The notes: a model not told the origin generated them from the sequence alone. A stretch of 64,000 bases of DNA from Tetrahymena elliotti 4EA (GCA_000231825.2 JH720329.1:128913-192912); one strand, 5' to 3'; shown: positions 11,600 through 25,744, counted from the first letter of the stretch. Translations and numbers: made by a program.

Positions 11600-14500
11600 C
11601 TATCAACTTCAAAAGTTTCTATAAAAATTAAATTCTACCTTAAATCTAGATAAATATTATAGAGCACCTTATTTTTTTGTAAACATTTTACTAGTGCCAA
11701 TGCTCCTTTATCAGTGATAACAGAATACCTATTATTATTTTGTCATTAATTAAATTATTCACTTTAACTCTAATGAAAAGTTTGTTAATATACCAAATTT
11801 CGAATTTCAATTCATTTAGTTCTTTTAATTCTGCTATTCCCTTAAACAGATCTTCAACAAAATTATCATTATATTTGTTTTAGCTATTTTAATATTAATT
11901 CATTCATTCAAATAATGATAGCTAGGAAAAAAAATTTTACTTGAAGCAGAGTTAGAGTTATTTTAATTCATTAAAACAAGAAATGTATTTGCCAATATAA
12001 TAAGACTCATTTGACAAAGATATTTAAGATGTAGTATATCTTATTTTCACACAAAAATTATTTTTTATAAAGAAATTAAAAAATATTTTCTATTAAAAAA
12101 CCAAAGTAAAAGTAAAGGAATTACTATGAAACCTTTAGACTTAATTTTTGTAAAGATTTTATTTTTGAAAATTGACTCAAGCAATCTGAAAAGTACTAAA
12201 AATCTGCTAGCCTTTATGTAAATAAATTTTATTGCAATAGTATAGAAAATTAAATATTTTTTTAGACTTAAATAAAATCTAAACAAAAAGGCTCTTTACT
12301 TATAAACTAAGTCTAAATCTTAAAGGTTTTAGCAACTCAAGAGATTTTAACAAAATTGTTAAGAAATAATTTCATCATAATTTTATCCTCTATTTTCAAA
12401 CAAAATTAATTTTTTGAATTAATTTCTATTAATATGAACTTTTATAAAAATCTTTTTATACGTGATGTCATGAATACATAGCCTTTTTAGATTGCAAAAT
12501 GAGGTAAAACCTTATTCAATATTATTCAGTTACTTAATGGGAAAAGAATTTTAACTTTTCATATGATAATAAATTAATTATGATATTAAAAAAAATATTT
12601 TACATAGATTACAAAGAAAGCTCTTCTAATTCTTCAAGAGAACCAAAGTGTTTACAAATATTTTCACAAGATAAGTTGAAAAATCTTTATTTATAAATGT
12701 TGATAAAGTAAATGAAAATGAATGATTAAGTTACTAATAGTTGACAATAAGAGTTTTTAATTATCTTATCTTAGAAATTTCTTATCCTATAACTTCTAAC
12801 ATTTAATCTTCAGAACTTCCGCTTAAACTAAAAAAAAATATTTTTAAAAGTTTTTTAGAGTTTTATTTATTTATACTTAGAGGATAAGATATTTAAATAA
12901 GACAGTTAGCTACACTTTGATAGCATATCACCCATGCCAATTATTCGATGATGATTTTTTAAATCTTTTCTGATAGAGTAAATAATAATAAATAAATGGG
13001 CACTAAAAATATTTAATAAAAAAGAATACATCAATTATATTGAAAGTCTCTTAAGTAATTTAATATTAGATATTTCTAAAAATATCTTTAAAAGACATTC
13101 CTCCTCAATTTCGTTGCTTCTATATCATTTGTTAAGGTAATTAAGTAAATATCATTTAATTAAAAAATACTAAAAATTTATGGTTAGATCTTCTAATAAT
13201 TAGCACTGAGACATTTCATTCAAAATATTTATCACCTACTACCCTTTTAGGTAGTTTTATCTATTTATTAAATTTTTAGTTAATAAAAAAAATAGTTATC
13301 ATTTTTTCTTATTAGTTATTATTAGGAATGGCCATAATCCATATCGATCTATATCATTTAAAAATTTATTTTGGGATGGATGGACCATTAGATTAAAATT
13401 TATGGGATGAATGGATCTAGATCTGACCATACTAACTATTATGTTTCTCATTTAAATAGCAAGATCAATTTTTATTTTTGTAAACAATAGTTAAAAATAC
13501 TTTGGGTAAAAAAATAGTATTTTGATCCTTAAAGCATCTTGATAATAAAAAGAAATAGGATAGGATAAACTAAAAGATTAATAATTTAAACTTTTAAAAT
13601 AAAAAGAATAGATTCTTAGTTTTAAAAAGAATTTCTAAAAATTATTACATGAGATTTAGATAAATTTTTTAGATGTTCTGTAGGTGTTGTAATCCAAGTC
13701 TTAAATTCTAATTGTCAAACTTAGCACCGCAGAATCTAAATAAAATTAATTAAAGTTTATCTCTTTTATTTCTCTTTTTAAAAACTATTACGATGAGTCT
13801 AGAATTAGTTCTTTCAAGTTTTTGCAATTAGCTAAGCCTAATCCAAACTCTGAGCAATCTCCAAAAGGTTAATTTATAGTATTTAAACTGTAAATGAGTA
13901 AAAATAAATTAGATTTATGAAAAAATGATCTAAAAAATACCTTTGATTTATAGATAAATATTCTAACTTGGGTAGCTGGCCTAAATATTTCCCAATTTCA
14001 CAAAAAACCGGTTAAATTTAGTTCATCCTTTGATTATTGAAAAATAATTATTCTTTAGTATAGAATTATAAAAAGTACTTATAAGTTAAATCTAATTTCT
14101 TTAAGTTTTTACAGTTTGATATTAAATCAAGTAATTTAATCATTTAGTTTATCAATATTTGACAAGAGCTTTTATACAAAAATGTTTAATTACATTTTCT
14201 ATAATATTAATTTTTACTCAATATCTATTGTCAATTCCTCTAAGTAAGAAAATTATGATATCCAAGAACCAAGCAAAGCCCCATCATTTTCTAGGAAGGA
14301 ATTGTTGCTAAATTAATAAAGTTTATGGAATTTATAAAAAAAACATTAAAATAAATTAATATTTTACTTTAAGTTTAGGTTAAGCTTTTTCAAATAAGGA
14401 TGGTTTTAAATCAAATTCATATCATTTAAGATAACTTCAACATTAAATTCTCTTCTTCTATAAAAAAATAAATTAACTTTAAGTATTTTTGATATCAATT

Positions 14501-15079
14501 TTACTAGAAAATAGCTGATACTGACCTGACGTATTTTGTTTCATTTTAGACTTCCTGTAAAATAAGTATAAATTTATCAAATAAAAGATTGTTAAAATTT
14601 TTCTAAAATATCTTTACATGTGAATAGTGAGTTATTGTTTCTGATTTAATTCTTTAATAGATATCTGAAGAATCTAATTTACATAAACATATTTTCAAAA
14701 GTAAATTTATAATAATTTAATCACTTTCTTGGTCGATTATTTCTTCTATATAAATATTTTCCATTGAATAATTTATCTGTTGCTTTTCTTCTTGTTCTAT
14801 TTGATTAGGTTTTATCAATTTTAAATTTAACACTTTTAATTTTTCATTCTCTATTTCTTCTTCAAACTTTTAAATGGAAAATTTAAGATTAACATTTTGT
14901 AAAGTTTCAGTATTGAAAGCTTTTAAAGAAAATGAATTTTGGTAACTGCTTTAATATTCTAAATAGATAAAGTTTTTAAATTTTCTCTAAAATATTTAGA
15001 GAATCTAAGATATTTTATCAGAGTTAATCTAACTATTAGCTTCAATTTGCTATTATATTTGTATTAGTGATGCCATCAT
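11600..15079 (-). CDS. Leucine-rich-repeat (RNI-like) protein, several exons
   Basis: Repeated short exons carry LRR signatures of the type abundant in Tetrahymena. They include DGALLGSWISQFSYLEELTI (near 14240), SEFGLGLANCKNLKELIL (near 13820), FDNQNLRLGLQHLQNI (near 13690), IGMGDMLSKCSQLSYLNI (near 12930), HFGSLEELEELSLQSM (near 12630), LFKGIAELKELNEL (near 11840) and ITDKGALALVKCLQKNK (near 11700). They are separated by AT-rich introns. The N-terminal exon (about 14700-15079) is a charged, Gln-rich helical segment. ATGATGGCATCA at 15079 is a plausible start, but the frame is open further upstream. The 3' end is uncertain: TGA at 11609-11611 is one option and the frame can also run on to about 11400. 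It could be two adjacent LRR genes. Such repeats mediate protein binding; no partner domain was seen. Confidence 0.6.
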
Positions 15080-15514
15080 TTTTATTCTTTTAGTAAATGT
15101 ATTAATTTTTTATAAATTATTTATCTTTTGTTCTTATTTGATTTGATTTAATGAATCATTAGCTATTTCTTTTATTAAAAAAGAATAAAAGAAATTTTAT
15201 CTTTTTTTTAGTAAGCTAAAAAATAAATCATAAATCAACCTTTTTTAGATCAAAAAATCAATACGATTTATATTTTTATTTGAGGACGTGTAAATAAAAA
15301 TCTAAATTTTTGAACTAATAAAATCAAAGTATTTAAAGAATAATTAATTTCCACAATAAATAAATTTACAATAATATAAGTATATAAATAGATATAAATA
15401 ATTTGAATGCAATTTAATATTATAATTGAAATTTACAGTTTTTTATTATACTTGTTTTGGTAAAATTGACAATTGTAATTGATTGATGATAAAATTCTTT
15501 CTCAATCTAAATTC
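15080..15514. other. Intergenic stretch between two minus-strand genes
   Basis: AT-rich DNA between the stop of the RING-CH gene and the start of the LRR gene. Its left end (to about 15200) remains open in the LRR frame, so an upstream start cannot be excluded. Nothing else was recognised. Confidence 0.4.
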
Positions 15515-18500
15515 TCAAAATTAATCATGTTAAAATTAACACATTACATTTTTCTAATTATTATCATAGTTTACAATGATGAAAAGTAAATATCTTAATT
15601 TATTTTGTCTTGTCATATTTTCTAAAAAAAAAAACAGTAAGGAAGGAACCAAATAAATTAAACCATCTAAATTATCAATTTTTTTTCTCAATATTTTTTA
15701 TTTCAAGGCTACATACATATTTTTGAACTCATTCATGAATAAATTAGTTTCCTCTTAGATTATTAAAGAAATTGTTAATTTCTTTTTAATAAATTTAATG
15801 TTTTTTAATTAAATTTAAACTTCATCTTTATAGCAAATTTTAGGAAGAGTTGGCATTAATTTTTAAAGAGCACAACAATTAACAAGAACTCGTTTCTTTT
15901 TGGTTATTTTGGTATTATATTTCTAATGAAATAATTTAACATTTCTTAAATGCTTTTGATTTTTTTAATTATTATTTTGATATAGAAATAATCATTTAGA
16001 TTTAAATTTTAAAGTTGATTTTTTCATGATAGATCATAAGATATTCTTACAGCCGAATTGTTTTAGCTTTATCTTCTACTTGAAGAGTAAATCCTTTAAT
16101 TAAATAGGATTGGTTTGTTTAATTACTTTTTGCTTTTTAAAAGTTGATTAATGCGCTTTTATTGCTCCTGCTTTGTAAGATTTTTCTACTATTTATTTTA
16201 CATTTAAGTCACACATGACTAAGCTTATGACTTAGGACTATTTCTACTTTAATTAAAATTATTATTTTTAGTAATATATCTACTTTCTTCATCAAAATTT
16301 TATGGCATAACTGCTGGCATACTTCTCCTTTCCATGAGAAATTGCTAATAGGTAATTATTTTATTATTTTATAGATTAGATTACAACTAATTTTAATATT
16401 CTGAATTATGATGATGATTAAATGTTCCTTCTACTATTTAACTTTATTCAACTTAAGGAGAGGGTACATACTATTCGATTAACCATTATTTAACCACCAA
16501 AATGCAACATGCTTCCTTGAGAGTGTAGTAAATAATTGCAAGTAAAATCACAAGAATAACAAAGCAAATAGTAATAAGGGATACCACATGAGTAGAACTG
16601 TCTAAATTAATTAAAATCAAATATTAAAAATTAAAATCTAAAAAAACTCTAAATTTTACCTAAAAAAGAGTCGCTGCTAGCATATTATGAGTTTGACTGG
16701 CTGATTTTATCACTATTTAAAATAGATTTAATTAAATTAAATTTTTACAATAAATTAATACTTTTGTTTAAAGAGCAAGCTGATTACAATAATAAGAGCT
16801 ATTACGAACATCGATACCACACTTGATGTAAGACAATTCATTTTCCCATCATTACAAGAATTTTTTACATTAAGCCTTTTTATTTTAATAAAATTTATCT
16901 GATTAATCAGTCTCAATTTATAAAAGATTTTGAGTAAACTCTTCTCTGTTGTGATTAAAGCTAAATTAAATTAAAAAAAACAAACAAAAATTAATTTTTG
17001 GTTGTTTTTTTGAATTCATTTTTTTGGCTTTTTTAAATGAATGAAGATTACTTTAGACCGAATTCTATTGTTTGTTCATAAGGTTTCATGCAAACTTCGC
17101 ATTGAGCTTCCATGATTTCTTTTTGTTTAGTGAGAATCCATGTTTTAAGACATTCTTCATGGACATTTCTTAAAGTTCCTGAGCATTTGCAGGGAGTAAT
17201 CATTTTACCAGTTTCTGGAGTGCAATCAGTTTCTAAGCAAATTTTGCAGTGAACAGGTTCGATTTCTTAATTAAGTTAATCTTTCTAAATTTATTACTCT
17301 TTATTTATTTAACTATTGGTCTCCTTAATATTTGGAAATTAAACTCTTGAGGGGGTTCTTCCTCTAGAAATACTATTAGCTCTAGAACCAAATTATTTAA
17401 TAATTCCTTGTTTTTAATTAGCATTATTCATTTACATCTCTTAATTCATATTTTATTACATGTATCTTATATTATTAGGGCTCACTCCATAATTTTGAAC
17501 AAAATTGTATGAGTTATTAATTGATAATTATAATGGTTGCACTTGTCTAGAATTTCTTGACTGAATTCTAGCAATATCTGTTTGTTAGGATGAATTGAAA
17601 TTAAGAGAGTTTCTCTCATTTTGTGTTGTATAAGAGGATTTAAAATAAGTAAAAGCTTCTGGATTCTAACTAATGATTTATTAATTATAATTTTCATTTT
17701 AATTATCTAAACTTTTCTTCTGGCTAGTTCCCTACAATTTATTTCCAAAATTAGGAGAATTTTTATTTGATTAATTGCTATCTTAAATACTCTAGTCAAG
17801 GATCATTACTCTTTTCTCTATAATTGTATTAGTTTAAGCAGGTGCATTACCTTAAAACACAAATTTTTTATTCTAATCACTGTACCTTATATTTTAACTA
17901 TGCTAGATTCCCTAATTTTTCATAGGATCTAGTGTAACTAATTATTCCATTGTGATTTTTCCATTATCTTTTTAGTTTTTTTCTTCTTCTTCTTCCTCCT
18001 CCTCATCTTCATATTAACTTTCACTTTATTCTTCATCTTCATCCTCATATTCATACTCATCTTCTTCGTCCATATTAAATTTTTATACTTTAGCAACTGA
18101 ATTCTTTTTAGAACGATTCTTTTTTGGCTTTTCTAATTCTGGATTAATACTTTACTCCTAGGGCAAGATAGTATCTAAATTAAAATCTTCATCTAAATTT
18201 TATTCATTTTATTTCTTTTATCCTGCTTTTACTTAAAGTAAAGTGATATTACTTAATGTAGATTCACTTTTATTGTTCTTGAAATAAAGTTGATCATTTA
18301 TAATTGATGGAGTTGAAGAAGTAACGAAATTCTTGTAATCAATTGAATTTTATGCAAATTCCTATCCATCAAATTTGTTTAATTTAACATTATTATTATC
18401 TTCATTTGGATCTAAGGTGCAAGAAGCATCATTTAAATGATCTAACTAAGTCTATGACTTATCTACTTAACTTTCATCTAAGTTTTATTATATGTGAGGA

Positions 18501-18694
18501 ATATTATCCAAATTCATATCAGTTGTATTCACAAATTGATCCAAAGTATCATTTAACGTAGATTAATTTATAGGATTTTAATGCCATATCTTTTATTCAG
18601 GAATAACTTTTTTGACAGGAGCTTTTTTCTAAGTAAAAACCTATTTCTAATTTGTAACTTTACTCTTAAAGTTGTTTGTATTAGCCTTTTTCAT
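15515..18694 (-). CDS. RING-CH (RINGv, MARCH-like) membrane E3 ubiquitin ligase
   Basis: The start MKKANTNNFKSKV at 18694 opens a long Gln-rich, Ser/Asp-rich region with a strongly acidic run (about 17960-18080, mostly Glu/Asp). The C4HC3 RINGv domain follows at about 17087-17255: HCKICLE, then PCKCSGTLRNVHEECLKTW and CEVCMKPY. This spacing with Cys at the fourth position and His then Cys is typical of MARCH-type ligases, which ubiquitinate membrane proteins. Two hydrophobic helices come after it: VSMFVIALIIVISLLF (near 16800) and HVVSLITICFVILVILLAII (near 16550), so the protein is probably anchored with the RING on the cytosolic side. The same frame runs on through a Gln/Asn/Ser-rich tail and, after an intron at 15923-16050, to TGA at 15515. 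Exons between 16600 and 17000 are not fully resolved. Confidence 0.75.
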
Positions 18695-19959
18695 TCTCTT
18701 TACAAAATCAATTAAAAGGTAATTAATAATTAGAAAATCTTATCAAAAAAATTTTGAAATCATACAAAAATTAATTACATTTACACTATACTACGTTAAA
18801 TTTTTTATTACCTCAAATATCATTAATCACCAAGAAAGTTTACACTATTATTAAAATTGTTTCAACTATTACTAAAAAGTAATTTCATCATCTTATATAT
18901 TTATTCTCATATATTTTAGATAAGTAAAATTATTTAGTTTTAATTTATTATGGAATGAGAAGAAAAAAAAAATCATTTTTATGTCAACAAAATCATAGAG
19001 TTATATAACAAACTAGTTCAAAAAATGTTTATAAAAATGAGGAAAGTCTTTTTCATAAATAGAATATATTTTTTGAGTTTTAATAAATATTTTAAAATAG
19101 CTTTTTTATTAGAATGTCTAAGAGAGCAGTAAAAAAATGATAATTATTGAGTTTTTTTAATAAAATGTAAGAAAATTAACATAATTTTAACAATTAAATA
19201 GTTTTTTTTTATCAGACATTTTTTTTGAAAATTAACAGTTGTTATTATCTTTTTAAAATATTTTGATATAGAAAGAGGAAATACTTTTTAAAAAATTGAG
19301 ATTTGTTTGAAATATTTAACTCATGATATCATTTCTTTTATATTCTATTTTCATTCTTTTATAAATAAAATGAGAATAATTGAGAGTTAAGATTTTATGT
19401 TCATAAGGAAGGTTTAAATGAGAAAATCCTTGCATAAAAATATAAATGGTTGGAAAAATATGTATTTTTATTTATTTGTTTAACAATTCATAAAGTTAAT
19501 TAAAAGATATGTCCTAAATATTCAAACCAAGTGTAAGCAAATCTTTTATAAATGTTTAGAAAAATTAATTTTTATTTATTGTTTTTAATTTTAATGGAGA
19601 TGTAGTAAGCTGGGTAGCAGCAATGATTTAAATCTGTTTATGGTGTGTTTTGAAAAAGAAAGAGGAAATTTAAGAAAATAAAAAGGGAAAAAGAGAAGTT
19701 AATGATTTAGATACTTTAATCAAAACTTAATATCTTGTCAATTAAATGTTTTTATACTTTATTTAGTAAGGGAGTGGGTAATTATCTTGAAGGTTGTAAT
19801 TTAATTTTTTTGAATAAAAGAATGTTTTAATAATGCATATTAATTTGCAAAACTTTGAAGAAAAAATTGTATTAAATTTATATGAGGTATATTATTATTA
19901 TTTTTTAGACAATAAATTATTTGCTATTTATTTACACATAAATAATTTTTAAAAGAAAA
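18695..19959. other. Gene-poor intergenic stretch
   Basis: About 1.3 kb of very AT-rich DNA upstream of the RING-CH gene. No conserved reading frame or RNA gene was recognised; it presumably holds that gene's 5' flank. Confidence 0.4.
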
Positions 19960-20573
19960 CCATTACAATACAAAAAATCTATTAAAAACATAATTAATAA
20001 AGTTAATGAGTAACAAACACTTCTCTTTTTACTAACGCTTAACACTTGTGTTTTTTAAGTTTTTAATTTTGTTTCCAATTAAATTTATTTTGATTTCTAG
20101 ATTTTTAAACAAACTTTTCATATCTTTAGATTTTTCGAAGTTGTTGTGATTGACTTTTTAAATGCTGGTTGCTATTTAAATTTTTTCAAATTATCTTTCT
20201 AATTCATCACGTTTAAATAATTTAATTTAGGTTTTATTCAGTAGGATACTTAAATATTTGGTTACTAATTGAATAGAATTTTCTTTATTAGTTTAAGTTT
20301 TTATTATCCAATTTTTATTGCAATAATTTGTAGATTTTAAGAATTATTTGAAAGAAAAGTGATAAGCAGGGCAATTTGAGGTTTTTTAAAGGCCTAGAAT
20401 TGGAAGTGAGAGTTAAAAATAGAATCGAAACAGAAAATAGAACAATTAAAAAAATATCTTTTGAATTATTTGAGGTATTAATGGAACTGTGATGCCCACC
20501 AAAGAAAGGATATTTAATCAAAATAAAATATTGAAAGGGAATGGGATGTTGTAGAATATAAGTAATTAGTCAT
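19960..20573 (-). CDS. Possible small gene, helical C-terminal part, unresolved exons
   Basis: From ATGACTAATTACTTA at 20573 a frame of 111 codons runs to TGA at 20238. A second frame without TGA overlaps it and continues to about 19960. The latter has a charged, coiled-coil-like character: LFKRDELERQFEKIQI, DMKSLFKNLEIKINLIGNK. A third frame carries a hydrophobic helix (IFLIVLFSVSILFLTL). I cannot tell which combination is used or where an intron would lie. No family was recognised. The base composition is less extreme than the surrounding DNA, which is the main support for a gene. Confidence 0.3.
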
Positions 20574-20806
20574 ATGAATAAAAGATTGTTTAAAATTTCA
20601 TTAGAATTTGATTAATTTATACATCAAAAGGTAAACCAACAATTAATTAATTAATAATTGAAAAAATTAGATAGACTTCTCATAGTTTAAAATACATCTG
20701 ATAGATTAAAAAATATAAATAGGACTAGTCTTTATTTCTTTAAAAAAAGCTTAGAAAAAGGAAGCAAAAAATCATTTAGAACAAGTTCGTGTCAATTATT
20801 TAAAAT

Positions 20807-23800
20807 ATGACAAAAAGATACACCAAAAAGCACATATACTAGCTAGCTGTCAGCTTTATGCCTTTGGCTATTTCTTTGTTTTCAAAAATTTAGTATAAGA
20901 AATATATAGAGGATACTTTATCATTGGCAAAGTATCCTTTTAGAAGCTTTGAAGATATCTTGACAATATCTGTTTTATTAGCAGGAACTAAATTTATCGA
21001 ACATTCCCTTCTCTCTTTTAGTGAATACATTTAGCGATCAAAGGGTAATGAGTTGGTAATCGAATATTAGCAGAAGATCATACAAAAAAGTATGAAAACT
21101 AACTTAGATTTTAACAAGTAATACACTCTAAGTAGCATCAGTTCCTTGATAAACAATGAGTCTACTTAACTTGTAGAGTATTTCTACTAAATATGCAACA
21201 TATGCCTTATCCCTCTTTAACTTGCCTTTTCTATGGAAATGATGTAAGCATTTTTAAATTGACAAAAACTATACAAATGAACAAATCAATAGCAATAAGA
21301 GTTAATTTGCAATTTAGAGAATATTAAAGGCAATGCGTTTGTTAATTTAATTAATTACGAATTAAAAATAGAACATTTTTAATAAGCATTTAAATAATAT
21401 CTATTTCACAATTCTTTAAATAGAAACCAATCTTTTTGCACTAACTATTTTATCCTTTTAGACAAATTAAATCAATTAATTAATTAAATTATTATTAATT
21501 CATTCATTCAATGAAATGGCATTAGCAAATAGATTAACTCTAGATTTTTTTGATATAGAAAATTTATAATTACAATTAAATGTTACAATTCAATATAGAA
21601 TTTTCATATTTAATTATGAGAAAATTAATTTCAATCAAACAATAAATAGCCTTTAATTTTGATAAAAAACATTTACATATTTAAAATTTAAAGTAACTTA
21701 ATAAAAATGAATTATTCTACATACTTTTCCTCTAGATATTAGACAAAAACAATTGTTAAAAGTAAAGCAAATTAATAGATAAGAATAAATAAATATTTCA
21801 ATAACTGCTGATAATTTTAGGCATTTTGGTTTCATAGATAGCAGTAGAATTTCTTCCTTATTTTAAAAAAAATATTTTTTAAGTGCTTTTAAAATTTAAA
21901 TTTTTGAAAAAATAAATAAAAAAAAATGAACAATATAAAACAATTTAGTAATGTTTATAAATCAAAGATACAATATTTGTAAATTGAAAATAAAGTAAAT
22001 ATCAGAAAGAGCTTTATAAACTCACAATTTAAAATATCAATGAACAATTAATTACTTAAATAGCATAATAAATCCTCTTATTCGTTAACATTTTTTAATG
22101 ACATTAAATAAATTTTAAAATTAATTTTCAAAGAAACAATTTAAAACATTTTAATTTTAATTATTAAAAAATAGTAAAGAAAAAACAGGGGATTTTTGGA
22201 TGATAATTTTAGGATTAATTATTATTCTTTCTTACTTAACTTTTTACTTTAGCAAAAAGTAGCTAGCAGTTAGTGCAATTTTAAAAAAGATATCTTAGGA
22301 ACGTTATAGGATTATATAGAATGTTAATTATTCTATAAAGTATATTAAGGGATCCAATTCAGAGGAATTCTATCTTAATAAGATAAACAAGATTAGAGAG
22401 AAGGAGATAGAGTAGATTGAATTACAAAATTATTATGGTCAATGGAATGCTATTCTTAAGAAATTTGCTTAACCAATAATCATAGCAACTATTTTATTCT
22501 ACTATGTCATTTATGATGATTAAGTCATTGATATGAATACAATTTATTAAATTGAACAATCTTTCTGGATTGTAAGACAATGCTTGAATCAGCTTCCAAT
22601 TTTACTTTGTTAATATTTGGATTCACTCTAAAATATTAAGAGGATAGAAGATTTCTTGGATGTTGAAGAAATTATACCATTAGATAAGAGAGCTTTACCT
22701 TCTTCTGAAAATCAAGCAATTGATGATAGCAGTAGACTTTTAGTTAGCAATTAAAATAATAATTTGTTGCCTAAGAAAGTAAGCTTAAATTTATTTGATA
22801 TTTCTAAAAATAACATAATTGTGCTCAAAGGTCCCACAGCATGTGGAAAAAGTTTATTCTTAAAATCTTTGTTAGGTGAATACAATAAATCACAAGTAAT
22901 TTCAGACAGAAATATTGCCTATGTTGGTTAAGATAATTGGATGATGAACAAATCAATCAAAGAAAACATCATTTTAGAAAATGAATTTAATCAGGAGTAT
23001 TTTGATTTTGTTGTTTCTTGCTTTGATCTTGAGAAAGATATCAAAGATTTTGATCAAGTTGTTTCCTAGCGTAGTGACAATCTTAGTGGAGGATAAAAGT
23101 AAAGAATTAATATTGCTCGTGCATTCTACTAAAATAGCAAATCTATGATTTTATTAGATGACAGTTTTAGTGCTTTAGATAAGAAAGTCATGAAAAATTG
23201 TATTTATAATATCATTAAGTATTTCAAGCAAGATAGAATAATCATAATTTCAATAAATGAAAATTAATTTATTGAAAGACATGCTGATATTTTAGTTAAA
23301 CTTAAGCAAGATGGTACTTTAGATTCTATAGAGCACAATTAATCCCCAAAAAATGAAGCTAATAATAACAGTATTTCATCATCAAACAATAGTCTTTAAT
23401 CATCATTTGAACTTACTAGCACTTTAGATGATTCTTTTGAAGTAATTAGTAAGAACAAACTCACTCAAGTAAAGCTATTAAAAAGAGAAATCAAATTTGA
23501 TGATAATGAAGAAGATTTAGAGAAAGTTATACAAATAAGAAGAAACAATTCTATTCAGTCATGTAAATTCAAATAAACTTTCGACCTTTTCTAGCAATTC
23601 ACAAAAGAAGACATTCAAGGTAGAAAGTATTTATACTTAGCCACTTTAAGTGTTATTTCATACAGTGTTCTTGATTTAGCACAAACATAAGTTTTAAAGT
23701 ACTGGGATAGTAAGCTATTTTCATAAAATACTTACATATACACTTTAATTACTATTCTTCTACTTGATAATGTTGGTTAATGTCTCAGAAAATATTATAT

Positions 23801-25743
23801 TGATATTTTATGTCTAGTTTCTTCAAAAAAAATCCATTAAGACATCTCTGAAATAGCTCTCAAGTCACACTTCTAGCTCTATATCAACCAAACTGTTACT
23901 CCATCCAAAACTTAAGATATTCTATCCATCTAAGTATCTAATCTCGACCTCAAACTCAACTTACAAATTCCTGCATTCTACTTCTACTTCTTTGGCATCT
24001 TAAGTAATCCCCTTAAAATTTATATTTATTTTTTACAAAAATTAAACTTTTAATTCACTTTAAATACATGTCTTAGAAAAAAAGAGGAATAATATACTGT
24101 GAATACTCATAAATTAACCCAAATTTATTTTGTTCACACTATTTTTTTTCAATTTATAAATTTAAGACAATTTTTTTAATTTGAAGTTATTATGTCTAAA
24201 TTAAGGATGATTTAGAGTATATTGAAAGATCTTTATAAATGCATAAAATTCATTTTATTTTAGATTAAAATTTATTTTTATTTTTAATAGTTAATGTAAT
24301 TTTGAGCTTGACAGGAACCAAGGAACCTTCGATTTTAATAGCTCTGTGCACTTACCTTTATTTTGGATATAAGGTAGCTTAGAAGAATGTTGAGGATTTA
24401 AAACAAATCTAAAAGAAACTAAAAGAATTGAGTGGACCTCTTATTAATTATAGTAATCAGTGCTTGCAAGGTCTCTGCTATATTAGAGCTTATGGAATCT
24501 AATAATTTATTTTGAATGAATATGTTCATTTGTAGGAGAATCAATAATTATGGAGAGACATCTAGATAAAGAAGAAATTCTATCATGACCTTTTTATTAG
24601 CTCATTTGGATTTATGTTCAATCTCTTTTCTTTCTTCTTTACTTTGCAAAGCGATGATCCTTTATCAATTGGACCCAAAATTACATTTGCTATTAACATA
24701 GATTATTACATGATCAGTTTAGTTAAATCAATTAATGAAATTTAAGATTCTATGTAGTCTTATCAAAAATGCACTGAATTCCTCAAAGAAATAAAATAAT
24801 TTAATGAATTAACTAGCTTAGAAAAGGATGAAAGTCAAAATAAATCTTCTTCTAATTCTGAGAATAAAATTGAGATTTAAGGAGGACTTAAGTTTGTTAA
24901 CTTTACAGCTGAATATGTAGAATCTTAAAAAGCACTCAAAAATCTGAACTTAAGTATTTAAGCAGGAGAAAAAGTATGCATAGTTGGTAGAACTGGGTCA
25001 GGAAAGTCAACTATCCTACTATCAATCTTAGATCTTTTATACCATACTTCAGGAGTATAATCATTTTTTCTAAACTTTATTTTTAACTTTTAAATTATTC
25101 AAAATTTAGAAAGTACTTTTTGATGACATGGAGCTTGCTGGAAGTTAAATCAGAGACAATATATCTATCATCATGTAAGACAGTATTGTCTTTGAAGGTA
25201 CAGTAAAGTAAAACATTGACCCACTAGAAAAATACACAAATGAAGAGTTGCTTGAGCTAATCAAAAAACTAGAATTAGATGATATTCTAACCATGAATCA
25301 CCTTAGTCTCGACTCTCATCTTGAAGAATCAGGAAAGAATCTATCATAAGGAGAAAAACAAGTCATTTCACTTGTGAGAGCTTTAATTTAATAGAGAAAA
25401 ATCATACTTTTTGATGAAGCAAACTCAAGCATTGATGAAAAAAATGAAAACATCTTACAGAACTTTTTATTCAAAACTAAATCTACAGTAAATATCATTT
25501 CTTTATTTATTTTTGAAATAAAATTAATTAAAAATAAAATATAAATTGTTTATTTTTCATTCTTTTTAAATTATTTTTTGATATTGAAAAAAGGTAATAT
25601 TTATTGCTCATAAAATTACAAATGTAATGAATTTCGACAGAATCATCTTCCTCAATTAAGGAGAAATTCTTGAGTAAGGAAGCCCTAAAGAGTTACTTGA
25701 TAACACATAATCACATTTCTATAGTTTATATCATCACCTTTGA
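20807..25743 (+). CDS. ABCC (MRP)-type ABC transporter, full length
   Basis: The product has two membrane domains and two ATPase domains. The first part (20807 to about 21242) holds TM and loop segments such as LAVSFMPLAISLFSK and STQLVEYFYQICN. A long interval follows and reading resumes at 22213 (GLIIILSYLTFYFSK, IKYIKGSNSEEFYLNKI), the normal order for ABCC membrane domain 1. ATPase domain 1 has Walker A GPTACGKS, signature LSGGQKQR and Walker B MILLDDSFSALD with Asp at the catalytic Glu position, as is common in ABCC; its H-loop His is missing (IISINEN). Domain 2 has Walker A GRTGSGKST, signature LSQGEKQ, Walker B IILFDEANSSID and H-loop IAHKI, so it should be the active site. Final exons are 25110-25487 and 25594-25743. 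It probably exports organic anions or conjugates; substrate unknown. The ATG at 20807 is the first in an open frame and is provisional. Confidence 0.85.
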
Positions 25744-25744
25744 T

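Noticed and set aside
12065..12286. Hydrophobic minus-strand frame
   Set aside because: Composition is that of AT-rich DNA, no start context, and it lies in an intron-like stretch of the LRR gene.
16024..16335. Independent 103-codon gene starting MERRSMPAV
   Set aside because: The frame is continuous upstream with the tail of the RING-CH protein and the downstream part joins through an intron, so it is better read as part of that gene.
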